DNA of 51,981 nt from the NCBI RefSeq assembly GCF_900106995.1, contig NZ_FNOK01000064.1:1-51981 (forward strand), read 5' to 3'. Positions within the stretch are counted from its first letter, which is position 1. Each line of letters opens with the position of its first letter. This stretch comes from Saccharopolyspora shandongensis (GTDB lineage Bacteria > Actinomycetota > Actinomycetes > Mycobacteriales > Pseudonocardiaceae). Positions 18,694 to 27,174 of this stretch are shown here, piece after piece. Both the position numbers and the translations under genes were made by a program. The notes under the pieces were generated by a model that saw only the letters and a list, made by a program, of their open reading frames with translations, did no database searches and was not told where the DNA came from.

Positions 18694-20631
18694 TCAGCGG
18701 AGGGTGAAGTGCGCGGCGTCGGGCCGGCGGTGCTCGGTCCAGACGTCGACCAGCCGCCACGGGCAGGCGAGGATCACCCGGCCCTGCGCGTTGCGGTAGT
18801 AGGTGTGCGCCGTCGGGGTGTGCCGCCAGACGGTGCGCTCCATGTCGGCGTCGATGCGGGCGACGTACTCCTCGTAGGCGGCGCGCGTCGGTTCCAGCGA
18901 CCGGGCGCCTCGCTCGGCGAGCAGGTGCAGGCACTCGAACAGGTAGTGGACGGTGACCTCGATGCCGAAGTTGTTGCCCGCGCCGTGGCTGGGGTTCGCG
19001 TTGGGCGCGTTGGCGACGAACAGGTTGGGGAATCCGGGCACGGTGCCGCCCCGGTAGGAACGGGGGTCGTTGCCGGCCCACTCGTCGACCAGCCGGACGC
19101 CGTCCCGCCCCCGGATGTCCAGGCCGGACAGGAAGTCGAGGTGGAACCCGGTGGCGTAGACGATGACGTCGACCTCGACCAGGTCGCCGCCGGGAGTGCG
19201 GATGCCGTGCTCGGTGATCTCCGCGGGTTCGGCCGCGACGACGTCGACGTGGTCGCGGGTGAGCGCGTCGTAGTAGCCGCCGGGGTCCCGGATGATCCGC
19301 TTGCCGAACGGCGCGAAGTCCGGGGTCACCTTGGCCGCGAGTTCCGAGCCCGCGCCGAAGGTGCGGTCGATGTAGGCCAGGCAGTCCTGGAGCAGGATGT
19401 CGTTGGCCCGCGAGATCGACCGGTGGGTGGCGGCCCACTCGGGGTCGACGATGACGACCGGGTAGCCGTTGTCGGCGGAGCCCCAGAACGCCTTGAGTCG
19501 CAACCAGTTCGCGTAGAACGGCACGTGCCTGCCGAGCCAGCGGTGGTGCTCGGGAACGTCGTCGCTGTCGCGCTTGCGCGGCGCCACCCAGTGCGGCTGG
19601 CGCTGGAACAGGGTGAGGTGCGCGACGTCGTCGGCGATCGCGTCGACGATCTGGGCCGCGGTGCAACCGGCGCCGATGACGGCGACCCGCTTGCCGGTGA
19701 GGTCGAGCCCCGGGTGCCACTCGCCGGAGTGGACGCTGAGGCCCCGGAAGCGGTCGCGTCCGGGCGCCTTCGGGAACTGCGGCCGGTTGAGGTAGCCCGC
19801 CGCGGTCAGCACCACCGCTGCGTCCTCGACGCGGGTGCCGTCGGCGTCGCGCACCCGGATCCGCCAGCGGGCGGCGTCGTCGTCCCAGGTCAGGGCCTCG
19901 ACCTCGGTGCCGAACGCGACGTGCTCCCGGATGCCGTGCCGGCCGACGACCTCGCGCAGGTACTCCTGGTACTCGCCGCCCCTGGGGTAGTAGCTCGACC
20001 AGTCGGGGTTGATCTCGGCGGACAGCGAGTAGTACGAGGACGGCGTGTCGACGCCGACGCCGGGGTAGGTCTGGGTCAGCCAGGTGCCGCCGATGTCGTC
20101 GTTGCGCTCGTAGATCCGGTACGGGACGCCCTCCCGCCGCGCGGTGAGCGCGGCCGCGATGCCGGCCAGGCCGCCACCGATGATCGCGAGGTCGATCGCC
20201 TCCGGTAGCGGCTCGGTGCGCGGCACCACCGGCAGGGCGGTGTGGAAACCCCCTTGTTCCAACAACATCGGGTAGTACTCCGGGCCCGGTGTCGCGCCCA
20301 TCGCGACCGGCACCAGCCGGGTGAAGAACGCCAGGTCGTCGGGGGCCGGGCCGCTCGCGTCGCCCGGCTCCCGGTCGGCGGTCAGCGCCGCGACCAACCG
20401 GTCGACGATGGCTGCAGCGGTGTCGGGGTCGGTGCGGCCCGCCATCTCGGGCGGGTCCGGCACGTGGGTGATCGCGCCGCCGAACTCGTCGAGCACCGAC
20501 GCGTCTCCGGTGACCTGGGCCAGCACGGCCAGCAGCACCGCGGAGTCGGCCCGGCGCAGGTGCGCGCGCAGCTCGTCGGCATCGACGTCGGGCGAGCCGG
20601 ATGAGGCGAGGGCAGGGGCGAATGCGGACAA
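18694..20631 (-). CDS. Baeyer-Villiger flavin monooxygenase (HAPMO-like)
   Basis: 645 residues. A helical extension of about 130 residues precedes the FAD Rossmann motif GGGLAGIAAAL. The Baeyer-Villiger fingerprint reads FRGLSVHSGEWHPG (near 310), followed by the NADPH motif GKRVAVIGAGCTA. The final fingerprint position is His instead of Pro/Asp. Total length and the N-terminal extension match 4-hydroxyacetophenone monooxygenase types. The TTG start at 20631 is supported by GGAG 6 bases upstream. The enzyme inserts oxygen beside a ketone to give an ester or lactone, and heads the operon with the MFS and hydrolase genes. Confidence 0.9.
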   Translation of the reverse strand: MSAFAPALASSGSPDVDADELRAHLRRADSAVLLAVLAQVTGDASVLDEFGGAITHVPDPPEMAGRTDPDTAAAIVDRLVAALTADREPGDASGPAPDDLAFFTRLVPVAMGATPGPEYYPMLLEQGGFHTALPVVPRTEPLPEAIDLAIIGGGLAGIAAALTARREGVPYRIYERNDDIGGTWLTQTYPGVGVDTPSSYYSLSAEINPDWSSYYPRGGEYQEYLREVVGRHGIREHVAFGTEVEALTWDDDAARWRIRVRDADGTRVEDAAVVLTAAGYLNRPQFPKAPGRDRFRGLSVHSGEWHPGLDLTGKRVAVIGAGCTAAQIVDAIADDVAHLTLFQRQPHWVAPRKRDSDDVPEHHRWLGRHVPFYANWLRLKAFWGSADNGYPVVIVDPEWAATHRSISRANDILLQDCLAYIDRTFGAGSELAAKVTPDFAPFGKRIIRDPGGYYDALTRDHVDVVAAEPAEITEHGIRTPGGDLVEVDVIVYATGFHLDFLSGLDIRGRDGVRLVDEWAGNDPRSYRGGTVPGFPNLFVANAPNANPSHGAGNNFGIEVTVHYLFECLHLLAERGARSLEPTRAAYEEYVARIDADMERTVWRHTPTAHTYYRNAQGRVILACPWRLVDVWTEHRRPDAAHFTLR

Positions 20632-20929
20632 GGCGACTCCTCGCAGAGGGCATGACGGGCTGCCGCGGCGGAGCTGGTCCGCGCCGGCGAGATGGGTCGG
20701 GGGATCCCGTCGGACGCCCGGAGACCGGGGTCGGGCGACGGTGTGAGCCAGGACACTAAGCGGTCTGGTGGGCTCTGTCTAGACTCTCGTCTCGGTTTTC
20801 GGATTGAAAGTTCGAAATACCGTCTTCGGGTCTATCCAAGGCGCGGCGCGGTCGATTACGGTCGCCGCCATTCCCCTCGCCGAACGCTGCATCCGGCGCG
20901 ACGCCGTCCTCGAGAAAGGTCCTGCCGCC
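20632..20929. promoter_or_regulatory. Divergent control region, BVMO and SDR-esterase operons
   Basis: About 300 bases between divergent operons, with the two promoters back to back. GTCTAGAC, a perfect 8-bp palindrome, lies at 20778-20785, and CTAGACTC at 20779-20786 repeats in inverted form (GAGTCTAG) at 23398-23405 in front of the cluster's TetR gene. This suggests one repressor for the whole cluster. No clear -10 and -35 boxes could be assigned. Confidence 0.4.
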
Positions 20930-21865
20930 ATGGATCAACTGCGCTTCGACGACCAGGTCGCCCTGGTCACCGGTGTGTCCACGTTCGGCCTCGGGCTCGC
21001 CTACGCCCGGCTGCTGGCCGCGCGCGGTTGCCGGGTCGTGGTCAACGACCTCGGCCGCGACTGGGCCGGCTCGGCCAATCCGCCCGGCACCGACGAGGCG
21101 GTGCGGATCATCGAGGCGGAGGGCGGCACCGCCGTCGGCGTGACGGGCGACGTCGTGGCGGCGGCCCCGCAGATCGTGCAGGCCGCCGTCGACGCCTTCG
21201 GCCGGCTCGACATCGTGATCAACAACGCCGGCGCCGGTGGCGACTTCGACACCCAGGTCGACGTGCACCTGCGCGGCGCGCACCGGATCAGCGAGGCCGC
21301 CTGGCCGCACCTCGCCGCCACCGGGGCCGGGAGGATCCTGAACATCTCCTCCAACGGCAGCTACGGCGCGCCGGCGATGCCCGGGTACGCCGCGGCCAAG
21401 GGCGGCATCCTGTCGCTCACTCGCACCCAGGCCATCCTCGGCAGGCCGGTCGGCGTGCGGGCCAACACGATCCTGCCCGCCGCGTGGACCCGCTCGACGG
21501 CGGGCATCGAGCAGCCCGGCTTCGCGGACTTCATCGCCACCCACTTCCCGCCGGAGGCCGTGGCCGCCTTCGCGGCGTACCTCCTGCACGGCGACACGAC
21601 CCTCACCGGCGAGGCCTTCGCCGTCGGTGGCGGCCTGGTCACCCGCGTGGTCCAGGCCGAGACGCCGGGAGCGCAGGCGGCCGACCACGTGCCCGAGGCC
21701 TGGCCCGCGCTGATCGACCAGGTGCTGGCGCCCGGGCAGATGGTGGTCGCGGGCTCGCTGTGGGCGCAGCTCGACGCGTTCGTCGGCCGAATGGGACCGG
21801 CGACGCGGGCGGACTGGGAAGCGATCCGGATCGCCCCTGACGTGACCGGGAAGGTGGGCGCGTGA
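20930..21865 (+). CDS. Short-chain dehydrogenase/reductase
   Basis: 311 residues. The NAD(P)-binding loop is VTGVSTFGLGLAYA at the N-terminus (a variant of TGxxxGxG), followed by NNAG near residue 100, the catalytic serine in NISSNGS and YAAAK as the Tyr-x3-Lys pair. The C-terminal extension of about 60 residues is longer than in the classical family and resembles the (R)-hydroxyacyl-CoA dehydrogenase-like group. It probably oxidises an alcohol that feeds, or results from, the Baeyer-Villiger step. Its stop overlaps the next start (TGATG). Confidence 0.88.
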   Translation: MDQLRFDDQVALVTGVSTFGLGLAYARLLAARGCRVVVNDLGRDWAGSANPPGTDEAVRIIEAEGGTAVGVTGDVVAAAPQIVQAAVDAFGRLDIVINNAGAGGDFDTQVDVHLRGAHRISEAAWPHLAATGAGRILNISSNGSYGAPAMPGYAAAKGGILSLTRTQAILGRPVGVRANTILPAAWTRSTAGIEQPGFADFIATHFPPEAVAAFAAYLLHGDTTLTGEAFAVGGGLVTRVVQAETPGAQAADHVPEAWPALIDQVLAPGQMVVAGSLWAQLDAFVGRMGPATRADWEAIRIAPDVTGKVGA

Positions 21866-22791
21866 TGGTGTCGCTCGATCCCGATGTCGCCGCCTACCTG
21901 GCGGGCCGGAACGAGAACTGGGTGCCGATGCACGTCGCGGGCGTGAGTGCCGCGCGCACGGCGCTCGCCGGGCTACCGCGCCGCCCCGGGCCGCGGATGC
22001 ACCGCGTCGAGGACCGGGTGATCGCCGGCCCGCACGGACCCTTGCGGCTGCGGATCTACTGGCCGACCGGCGCGGACGCCCTGCCCGCCGTCGCCTACTT
22101 CCACGGCGGCGGCATGGTCATCGGCAGCATCGACGACTTCGACATCCTCGCCCGATTCCTGGCGGAGGCGTCCGGCGCCGTGGTGGTGAGCGTCGACTAC
22201 CGGCTCGCCCCCGAGCACCCGTACCCGGTGGCCACGGAGGAGGCGTACGCCGCCGTGCAGTGGATCGGCGACACCGCGGCCGAACTCGGTGTCGACCCCA
22301 CCCGTGTGGCAGTCGCCGGCGACAGCGCCGGCGCGACCCTGGCGGCCGGTGTCGCGCTGCAGACCCGTGACGAGGGCGGCGTCCCGCTGGTCTTCCAGTT
22401 GCACCTGTACGCCGGTATCGACCGCGACGACACCCGGCCCTCGGTCCTGGAGCACGCCGACGGGCCGATCATCACCGCGGGCGACTTCGCCTGGACCAAG
22501 AACCTCTACCTGGGGGACGACCCGAGCCGCGACCACCCCTACGGCGTGCCCAGCCTCGCCGCCGACCTGTCCGGCCTCCCGGACGCCATCGTCGTCACCG
22601 CCTCGCACGACCCCAGCCGCGACGGCGCGGAGGAGTACGGACTGCGGCTGCGCGACGCCGGCGTCCAGGTGGCGCTGCTGCGCTACCCGGGCGTGGCCCA
22701 CGGGTTCCTGATGCACGCCGACCACCACGCCCGGGCCCGGCTCGCGCTGGCCGAGATCGGCGGCCTGATGCGCGCCAAGCTCGGGCGCTGA
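21865..22791 (+). CDS. Alpha/beta hydrolase, hormone-sensitive-lipase family esterase
   Basis: 308 residues. The HGGG oxyanion motif (YFHGGGMVIGS, near residue 78) and the nucleophile GDSAG (near 152) define the HSL/esterase family IV; the catalytic histidine is in GVAHGFL. Placed with a BVMO, it is the expected enzyme to hydrolyse the ester or lactone product. GTG (21862) and ATG (21865) are both possible starts in the same frame. Its stop is 4 bases from the convergent TetR stop. Confidence 0.9.
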   Translation: MVSLDPDVAAYLAGRNENWVPMHVAGVSAARTALAGLPRRPGPRMHRVEDRVIAGPHGPLRLRIYWPTGADALPAVAYFHGGGMVIGSIDDFDILARFLAEASGAVVVSVDYRLAPEHPYPVATEEAYAAVQWIGDTAAELGVDPTRVAVAGDSAGATLAAGVALQTRDEGGVPLVFQLHLYAGIDRDDTRPSVLEHADGPIITAGDFAWTKNLYLGDDPSRDHPYGVPSLAADLSGLPDAIVVTASHDPSRDGAEEYGLRLRDAGVQVALLRYPGVAHGFLMHADHHARARLALAEIGGLMRAKLGR

Positions 22792-22795
22792 GGCC

Positions 22796-23392
22796 TCAGT
22801 CGACGAGCAGCGCCGCGCACCAGACGTCGGTGATCGTGTCGATCGCGCCGGCCCGGTCGGCGGGCCAGCCCCGCACCAGCCAGGTGTTGAGGAACAGCTC
22901 CAGACCGCTGATCAGCAGCAGCGCGCGGGTTTGCACGTCGGCGTCGTCGAAGCGCTGCCACTGGTCCGCGTTCGCGGTGAGCGCCGTGACGAAGCGGTGG
23001 TGGTAGTCGAGGTAGAACTCGTCGTAGCGCACCAGCCCGGAGCTCTGCACCCGCAACCGGTCACGGCTGTGCTCCCAGGTGGCGACGACGTGCTCGACCC
23101 ACCCGCCGATGCTCGCCCGGGACCACTCCTCGAGCGCCCCGAAGTCGCGGTAGAGCGACTCCGCGCGGTCCCACATCTCGATGACGATCTCGCGGACGAT
23201 CATGTCCTTGCTCGGGAAGTACGAGTACAACGTCGCCCGGCTCGCCCCCACTGCCTTCGCGATGTCGTCGATCGTGGTCTCGCGGAAGCCCCGCTGGCCG
23301 ATCAGCTCGGCGGCGGCGTCGAGCATGGTCGCCCTCGTCTGGCGCTTCTGCTGCTCGCGCAGGGAAGGACGCCGCTCGGGTCTGGAATCCAT
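22796..23392 (-). CDS. TetR-family regulator of the ketone cluster
   Basis: 198 residues. The helix-turn-helix is RETTIDDIAKAVGASRATLYSYFPSK (residues 36-61); the rest is a helical ligand domain ending VWCAALLVD. Position beside the SDR-esterase operon and a shared GAGTCTAG sequence in its own promoter and in the 20.78 kb divergent region suggest that it represses the cluster and itself. Confidence 0.9.
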   Translation of the reverse strand: MDSRPERRPSLREQQKRQTRATMLDAAAELIGQRGFRETTIDDIAKAVGASRATLYSYFPSKDMIVREIVIEMWDRAESLYRDFGALEEWSRASIGGWVEHVVATWEHSRDRLRVQSSGLVRYDEFYLDYHHRFVTALTANADQWQRFDDADVQTRALLLISGLELFLNTWLVRGWPADRAGAIDTITDVWCAALLVD

Positions 23393-23408
23393 ACTCCGAG
23401 TCTAGTAT
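23391..23408. promoter_or_regulatory. Putative autoregulatory operator of the TetR gene
   Basis: An interrupted dyad ATACT-N8-AGTAT overlaps the TetR start codon, with an inner ACTC-C-GAGT palindrome at 23393-23402. It contains GAGTCTAG (23398-23405), which recurs inverted at 20779-20786. Binding is inferred. Confidence 0.4.
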
Positions 23409-23499
23409 CCCGGATTCGCGGGGCGCCGGTGCCCGCAGGCGGGTCGTCGAGGTACCGGGCGATGCCGGTGAAGGACCGGCCCGTGCGACGGCATCGAGG

Positions 23500-25023
23500 T
23501 CATGGTGCGGTGCAGGTGAATTCCACGGCGTGCCAACCGGTTGCGCCGTCCGGGATGACGGAGCGGTGCTCCGGCGTCTGCGGCTTGCCGCTCCGGTCGG
23601 TCGCCCGGCACTCCACGACGTGATCGCCGGGCGGGAGGTCCAGCGTGGCGCGCCACATCCGCCAGGTGTCGCGGCTGACGTCGGTGGCGAGCTCGGCGGG
23701 CTGCCACTCGCCGCCGTCGGCGCGGACCTCCACCCGGTCGATGCCGGTGTGCTGCGCCCAGGCGATCCCGGCCAGCACCACCGGACCGGCGGGCACCGTC
23801 GCCCCCGCGCGGGGGCGGTCGATGCGGGACTCGGTCTTGATCGGCGCCTGCCGGGCCCAGCCGCGCCGCTCCCAGTAGTGCTGCCGGGCGAAGGTGGTGA
23901 CCTCGGCGTCCACCAGCCACTTGGTCGCCGACACGTAGCCGTACAGCCCGGGAACGACCATGCGGACCGGGAAGCCGTGCTCGGTGGGCAGCGGCTCGCC
24001 GTTCATGCCGACGGCCAGCAGCGCGCCCCGGTCCGGTTCGAGCAGCACGTCCAGCGGCGTGCCCGCCGTGTAGCCGTCGACGCTGGTGGTGAACAGCTGC
24101 TGGGCGCCGGGCCGCACCCCGGCCTCCAGCAGGAGGTCGCGCACCGGCACGCCGACGAACGTCGCCGTGGAGATCAGCGGGCCGCCGACCTCGTTGGACA
24201 CGCAGGTGAGCGTGATCGGGCGGGCCTCCACCCGGCGCTGCAGCAGCTCGTCGTAGGTCAGCTCCAGCTCGCGCTGCACCATGCCGTGCAGCCGCAGCCG
24301 CCAGTCCTCGGCGCGGAGCTGCGGAACCGCCAGTGCCGTGTCGATCCGGTAGAAATCCCGGTTCGGCGTCAGGAAAGTCGGGGTCCCGGAGACGACGAAG
24401 TCCGCGCCGGGCGGGATGGGCGGCTCCGGGACCTTCGGGATGCGCGCGGCGGCCGCGAGCCGCGAGGAGATCACGTCCGCACCGCGCTGCAGGATGCCGC
24501 CGACGATTCCGGCGGCGCCCGCGCCGAGGACCACCAGCGACGAAGTGATCAGGAACTTCCGCCGGCTCGTGTCCACCTCGCCCGGAGCCTCGGCACCGGG
24601 CTGCGCGACCCGGTGCAGCCACCGGAACCCGACGACGCCGACGACCGCGGACGTCAGCGCCGCGAGCACGCCGCCCTCCGGCCGGGACATCGCCGCGGCC
24701 ACCCCGGCCAACCCGAACAGGCCGATCAGGACCGCGCCCGGCCACCAGCGCCGCCGGGACAGCAGCCCGGCCAGGGCCGCAAGCACCGCGATGACGAGGG
24801 CCATCCCGGTCTGCAGCGCCAGCTTGTCGCCGGTGCCGAACAGCGCGATGGCCAGTTCCTTCAGCGGCTCCGGCGTCAGGTCGATCAGCGCGCCGCCCAC
24901 CGAGACGAACGGCGACGGGACGGCGGCCAGGCCCGCGACGAGGTGTCCCGCGCCGAGCGCGGCGGCGGTGGCGAGCAGGCCGATCGCGGCAGCGCGCGGC
25001 CGTGAGACCGGTAGCGAGGTCAT
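23500..25023 (-). CDS. Membrane-anchored sulfite-oxidase-fold molybdoenzyme
   Basis: 507 residues. About four membrane helices (residues 10-150) precede an internal twin-arginine stretch SRRKFLI and a further helix; the catalytic domain follows outside the membrane. The molybdenum-ligand cysteine is in ITLTCVSNEVGG, and the C-terminal dimerisation domain (GIAWAQHTGIDRVEVRADGGEW) is present. The cofactor in this fold is a single molybdopterin. The natural substrate of this actinobacterial subgroup is unknown. The ATG at 25023 was chosen because GGGGG lies 4 bases upstream. Confidence 0.88.
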   Translation of the reverse strand: MTSLPVSRPRAAAIGLLATAAALGAGHLVAGLAAVPSPFVSVGGALIDLTPEPLKELAIALFGTGDKLALQTGMALVIAVLAALAGLLSRRRWWPGAVLIGLFGLAGVAAAMSRPEGGVLAALTSAVVGVVGFRWLHRVAQPGAEAPGEVDTSRRKFLITSSLVVLGAGAAGIVGGILQRGADVISSRLAAAARIPKVPEPPIPPGADFVVSGTPTFLTPNRDFYRIDTALAVPQLRAEDWRLRLHGMVQRELELTYDELLQRRVEARPITLTCVSNEVGGPLISTATFVGVPVRDLLLEAGVRPGAQQLFTTSVDGYTAGTPLDVLLEPDRGALLAVGMNGEPLPTEHGFPVRMVVPGLYGYVSATKWLVDAEVTTFARQHYWERRGWARQAPIKTESRIDRPRAGATVPAGPVVLAGIAWAQHTGIDRVEVRADGGEWQPAELATDVSRDTWRMWRATLDLPPGDHVVECRATDRSGKPQTPEHRSVIPDGATGWHAVEFTCTAP

Positions 25024-25150
25024 GCCCCCATTCGACGCCGCGCGGGCCGCCATCGCTAGTGGTCGTCCAACCCCGTAAGACAATGGCAAGATCTGACGGA
25101 ATCATGACGTCGCGGCGTTCGACCCGCCGGTCGGCGCCGGTCGGCCTTAC

Positions 25151-25432
25151 CGTCGAGGCGCGCGAATTCTGATAACCGGCGGGGCCGGGTTCATCGGAGC
25201 GGCCATCGCGGAGGCCGTGGCCGACCGCGGGCACGAAGTCGTGCTGCTCGACGCGTTCCTGCCGCAGGCGCACGGCACCGAACCCCGCTCGCGGCACCGG
25301 TTCGTGGCGGATCCGGAGAAGGCGGCGCGGGTGCTGGGATTCCGGGCGTCGGTCGATTTCGCCGACGGCGTGCGTGCTTTCGCGCACGCGCCGCTACGCG
25401 AGCCGGCAGCGTTCGGCAGGGGCGAGCGGTAG
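25151..25432 (+). pseudogene. Internally deleted NAD-dependent epimerase/dehydratase
   Basis: The frame gives the start of an extended SDR (ILITGGAGFIG, then GHEVVLLDAFLPQAHG) and then passes directly to the typical end of the same family (RFVADPEKAARVLGFRASVDFADGVRAFAHAPL). About 200 or more central residues, including the Tyr-x3-Lys catalytic pair, are missing, and no start codon is seen at the expected place. The junction falls around 25265-25290. It lies next to the molybdoenzyme and glycosyltransferase genes with which an epimerase commonly groups in actinomycetes. Its 3' end overlaps the kinase gene antisense. Confidence 0.7.
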
Positions 25433-26422
25433 CCGGACCTCGAAGCGGCAGCCGGGCCCGTGGTTGCGGGCCGTGATCGTCCCCTGGTGCGCCTGCACGA
25501 GCCCGCGCGCGATCGCCAGGCCGAGCCCGGCACCCGCCTCGTCCCGGCGCGCCTGGCTGCCCCGGAACGCCACGTCGAAGACCCGCGTCAGGTCTTCGGG
25601 CGCGATCCCGCCGCAGGCGTCGTCCACCCGGAACAACGCCTGCGAGCCGTCGCTGCCCGCGGTCAGCACCACCGAGCCGCCTGGCGGGGTGTGGCGGATC
25701 GCGTTCGACAGCAGATTCCGCACCACCCGGGCGAGTTCCGGATCGCTGCCGGCCACCACCGGCCAGACGTCGGTGTCGGTCCGCAGCCGGATTCCCCGGC
25801 GCCGCGCCAGCGGGTTCTCCGCCGCGACCGCTTCGCTGACGACGTCTTGCAGCGGGGCGGCGGAGAGATCCAGCCGCACTGCTCCCGCGGTGATGCGGGA
25901 CAGCTCGAAGAGGTCCTCGACCATGCCGGACAGACGTTCGGTTTCGCCACGGATGCGGGTGGCGTAGTCGCACACCTCCGCCGGTTCGTCGACCACACCG
26001 TCCGCCAGCGCCTCGGCCATGGCGCGGATGCCCGCCAACGGGGTGCGCAGGTCGTGGCTGATCCACGCGACCAGCTCGCGGCGCGACTCCTCGGCGGTCC
26101 GTTCCCTGGCCCGGGCCTCCCGCTCCCACACGCTGCGCCGGGCGATGCTGCGTCCCAGCAGCACCGCGACCGGCACGGTGACGACGGCGACCGCCGTGCA
26201 GATCACGACGGCGGTCGTCAGCTGCGGGCCGAACATGAACCCGGTGACGCCGAGGACCCCGGCCAACGTGGCCAGCAGCGGGGTCAGCACCAGCACCGTC
26301 AACGTCGTGGCCAGGGAGCGGTGCCGCAGCGCGTAGAGCAGGCCGGCGCCGGTCAGCGCCACCGGCAGCGACAGGCCGATCGCGTACGGCGCGACGTGGG
26401 TGAGCTCGGTGATCACGTCCAT
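25394..26422 (-). CDS. Sensor histidine kinase
   Basis: 342 residues. Two or three membrane helices occupy residues 10-95, followed by the HisKA domain with SHDLRTPL (phosphorylated His near 122) and a HATPase domain with the N box NLLSNAIRHTP, DDACGG and GAGLGLAIARG. It lacks a large external sensor domain, so it probably reads a membrane signal. It is downstream of its response regulator (44-base gap). Confidence 0.92.
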   Translation of the reverse strand: MDVITELTHVAPYAIGLSLPVALTGAGLLYALRHRSLATTLTVLVLTPLLATLAGVLGVTGFMFGPQLTTAVVICTAVAVVTVPVAVLLGRSIARRSVWEREARARERTAEESRRELVAWISHDLRTPLAGIRAMAEALADGVVDEPAEVCDYATRIRGETERLSGMVEDLFELSRITAGAVRLDLSAAPLQDVVSEAVAAENPLARRRGIRLRTDTDVWPVVAGSDPELARVVRNLLSNAIRHTPPGGSVVLTAGSDGSQALFRVDDACGGIAPEDLTRVFDVAFRGSQARRDEAGAGLGLAIARGLVQAHQGTITARNHGPGCRFEVRLPLAPAERCRLA

Positions 26423-26465
26423 CGCGAATCCGCCCCGATCCGTGGCGGGCGGCCGCCGTTGCCGC

Positions 26466-27170
26466 TCACGAGTCCTCCGCGTCGTACCGGTAGCCGACGC
26501 CCCAGACCGTGCTGATCCGGTCGGGGCGCGCCGGGTCCGGCTCGATCTTCTCCCGCAGTCGTCTCATGTGGACGGTCACGGTCGAGTGGTCGCCGAAGTT
26601 CCAGCCCCACACCGCTTCCAGCAGCTCCGGCCGGGTGAAGGCCCGGCCCGGGTTGCGCAGCAGGAACGCCAGCAGGTCGAATTCGCGGCCGGTCAACGCC
26701 AGCTCGACCCCGTTCAGAGTGCCTCGCCGCGCCTCCAGCTCCAGCCGCAGCGCGCCGTCGACCAGGGATTCGCGGGCACCGGCGGGCGCGGTGCGGGAGC
26801 GGCGCAGCACGGAACCGACGCGCAGCACCAGCTCGCGCGGGCTGAACGGCTTGACGACGTAGTCGTCGGCGCCGATCTCCAACCCGAGGACGCGGTCGGA
26901 TTCCTCGCCCTGCGCGGTCAGCATCACCACCGGGACCTGGCCGCGATCCCGCACCCGGCGGCACACCTCCAGCCCGCCGACGCCGGGCAACATCAGGTCG
27001 AGCACCACCAGATCCGGTTCCCGCTCGGCGAACAGCCGAAGCGCCGTCTCGCCGTCCTCGGCGAGGTCGACCTCGTAGCCGGAGCGTTCCAGATATCTGC
27101 GCAGCACGTCGCGGACGGCGTGGTCGTCGTCGACGACGAGCACCCGTCGCGCCTCGGCCTCGTGCTTCAT
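26466..27170 (-). CDS. OmpR-family response regulator
   Basis: 234 residues. The receiver domain has the acidic pair in VVDDDHAV, the phospho-acceptor Asp in LVVLDLMLPG (near residue 57) and the lysine in VVKPFSPRE. A winged-helix DNA-binding domain (residues 135-230) ends with RLREKIEPDPARPDRISTVWGVGYRYD. It partners the histidine kinase just downstream and starts 4 bases after the stop of the membrane glycosyltransferase gene. Confidence 0.94.
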   Translation of the reverse strand: MKHEAEARRVLVVDDDHAVRDVLRRYLERSGYEVDLAEDGETALRLFAEREPDLVVLDLMLPGVGGLEVCRRVRDRGQVPVVMLTAQGEESDRVLGLEIGADDYVVKPFSPRELVLRVGSVLRRSRTAPAGARESLVDGALRLELEARRGTLNGVELALTGREFDLLAFLLRNPGRAFTRPELLEAVWGWNFGDHSTVTVHMRRLREKIEPDPARPDRISTVWGVGYRYDAEDS

Positions 27171-27174
27171 CGGC

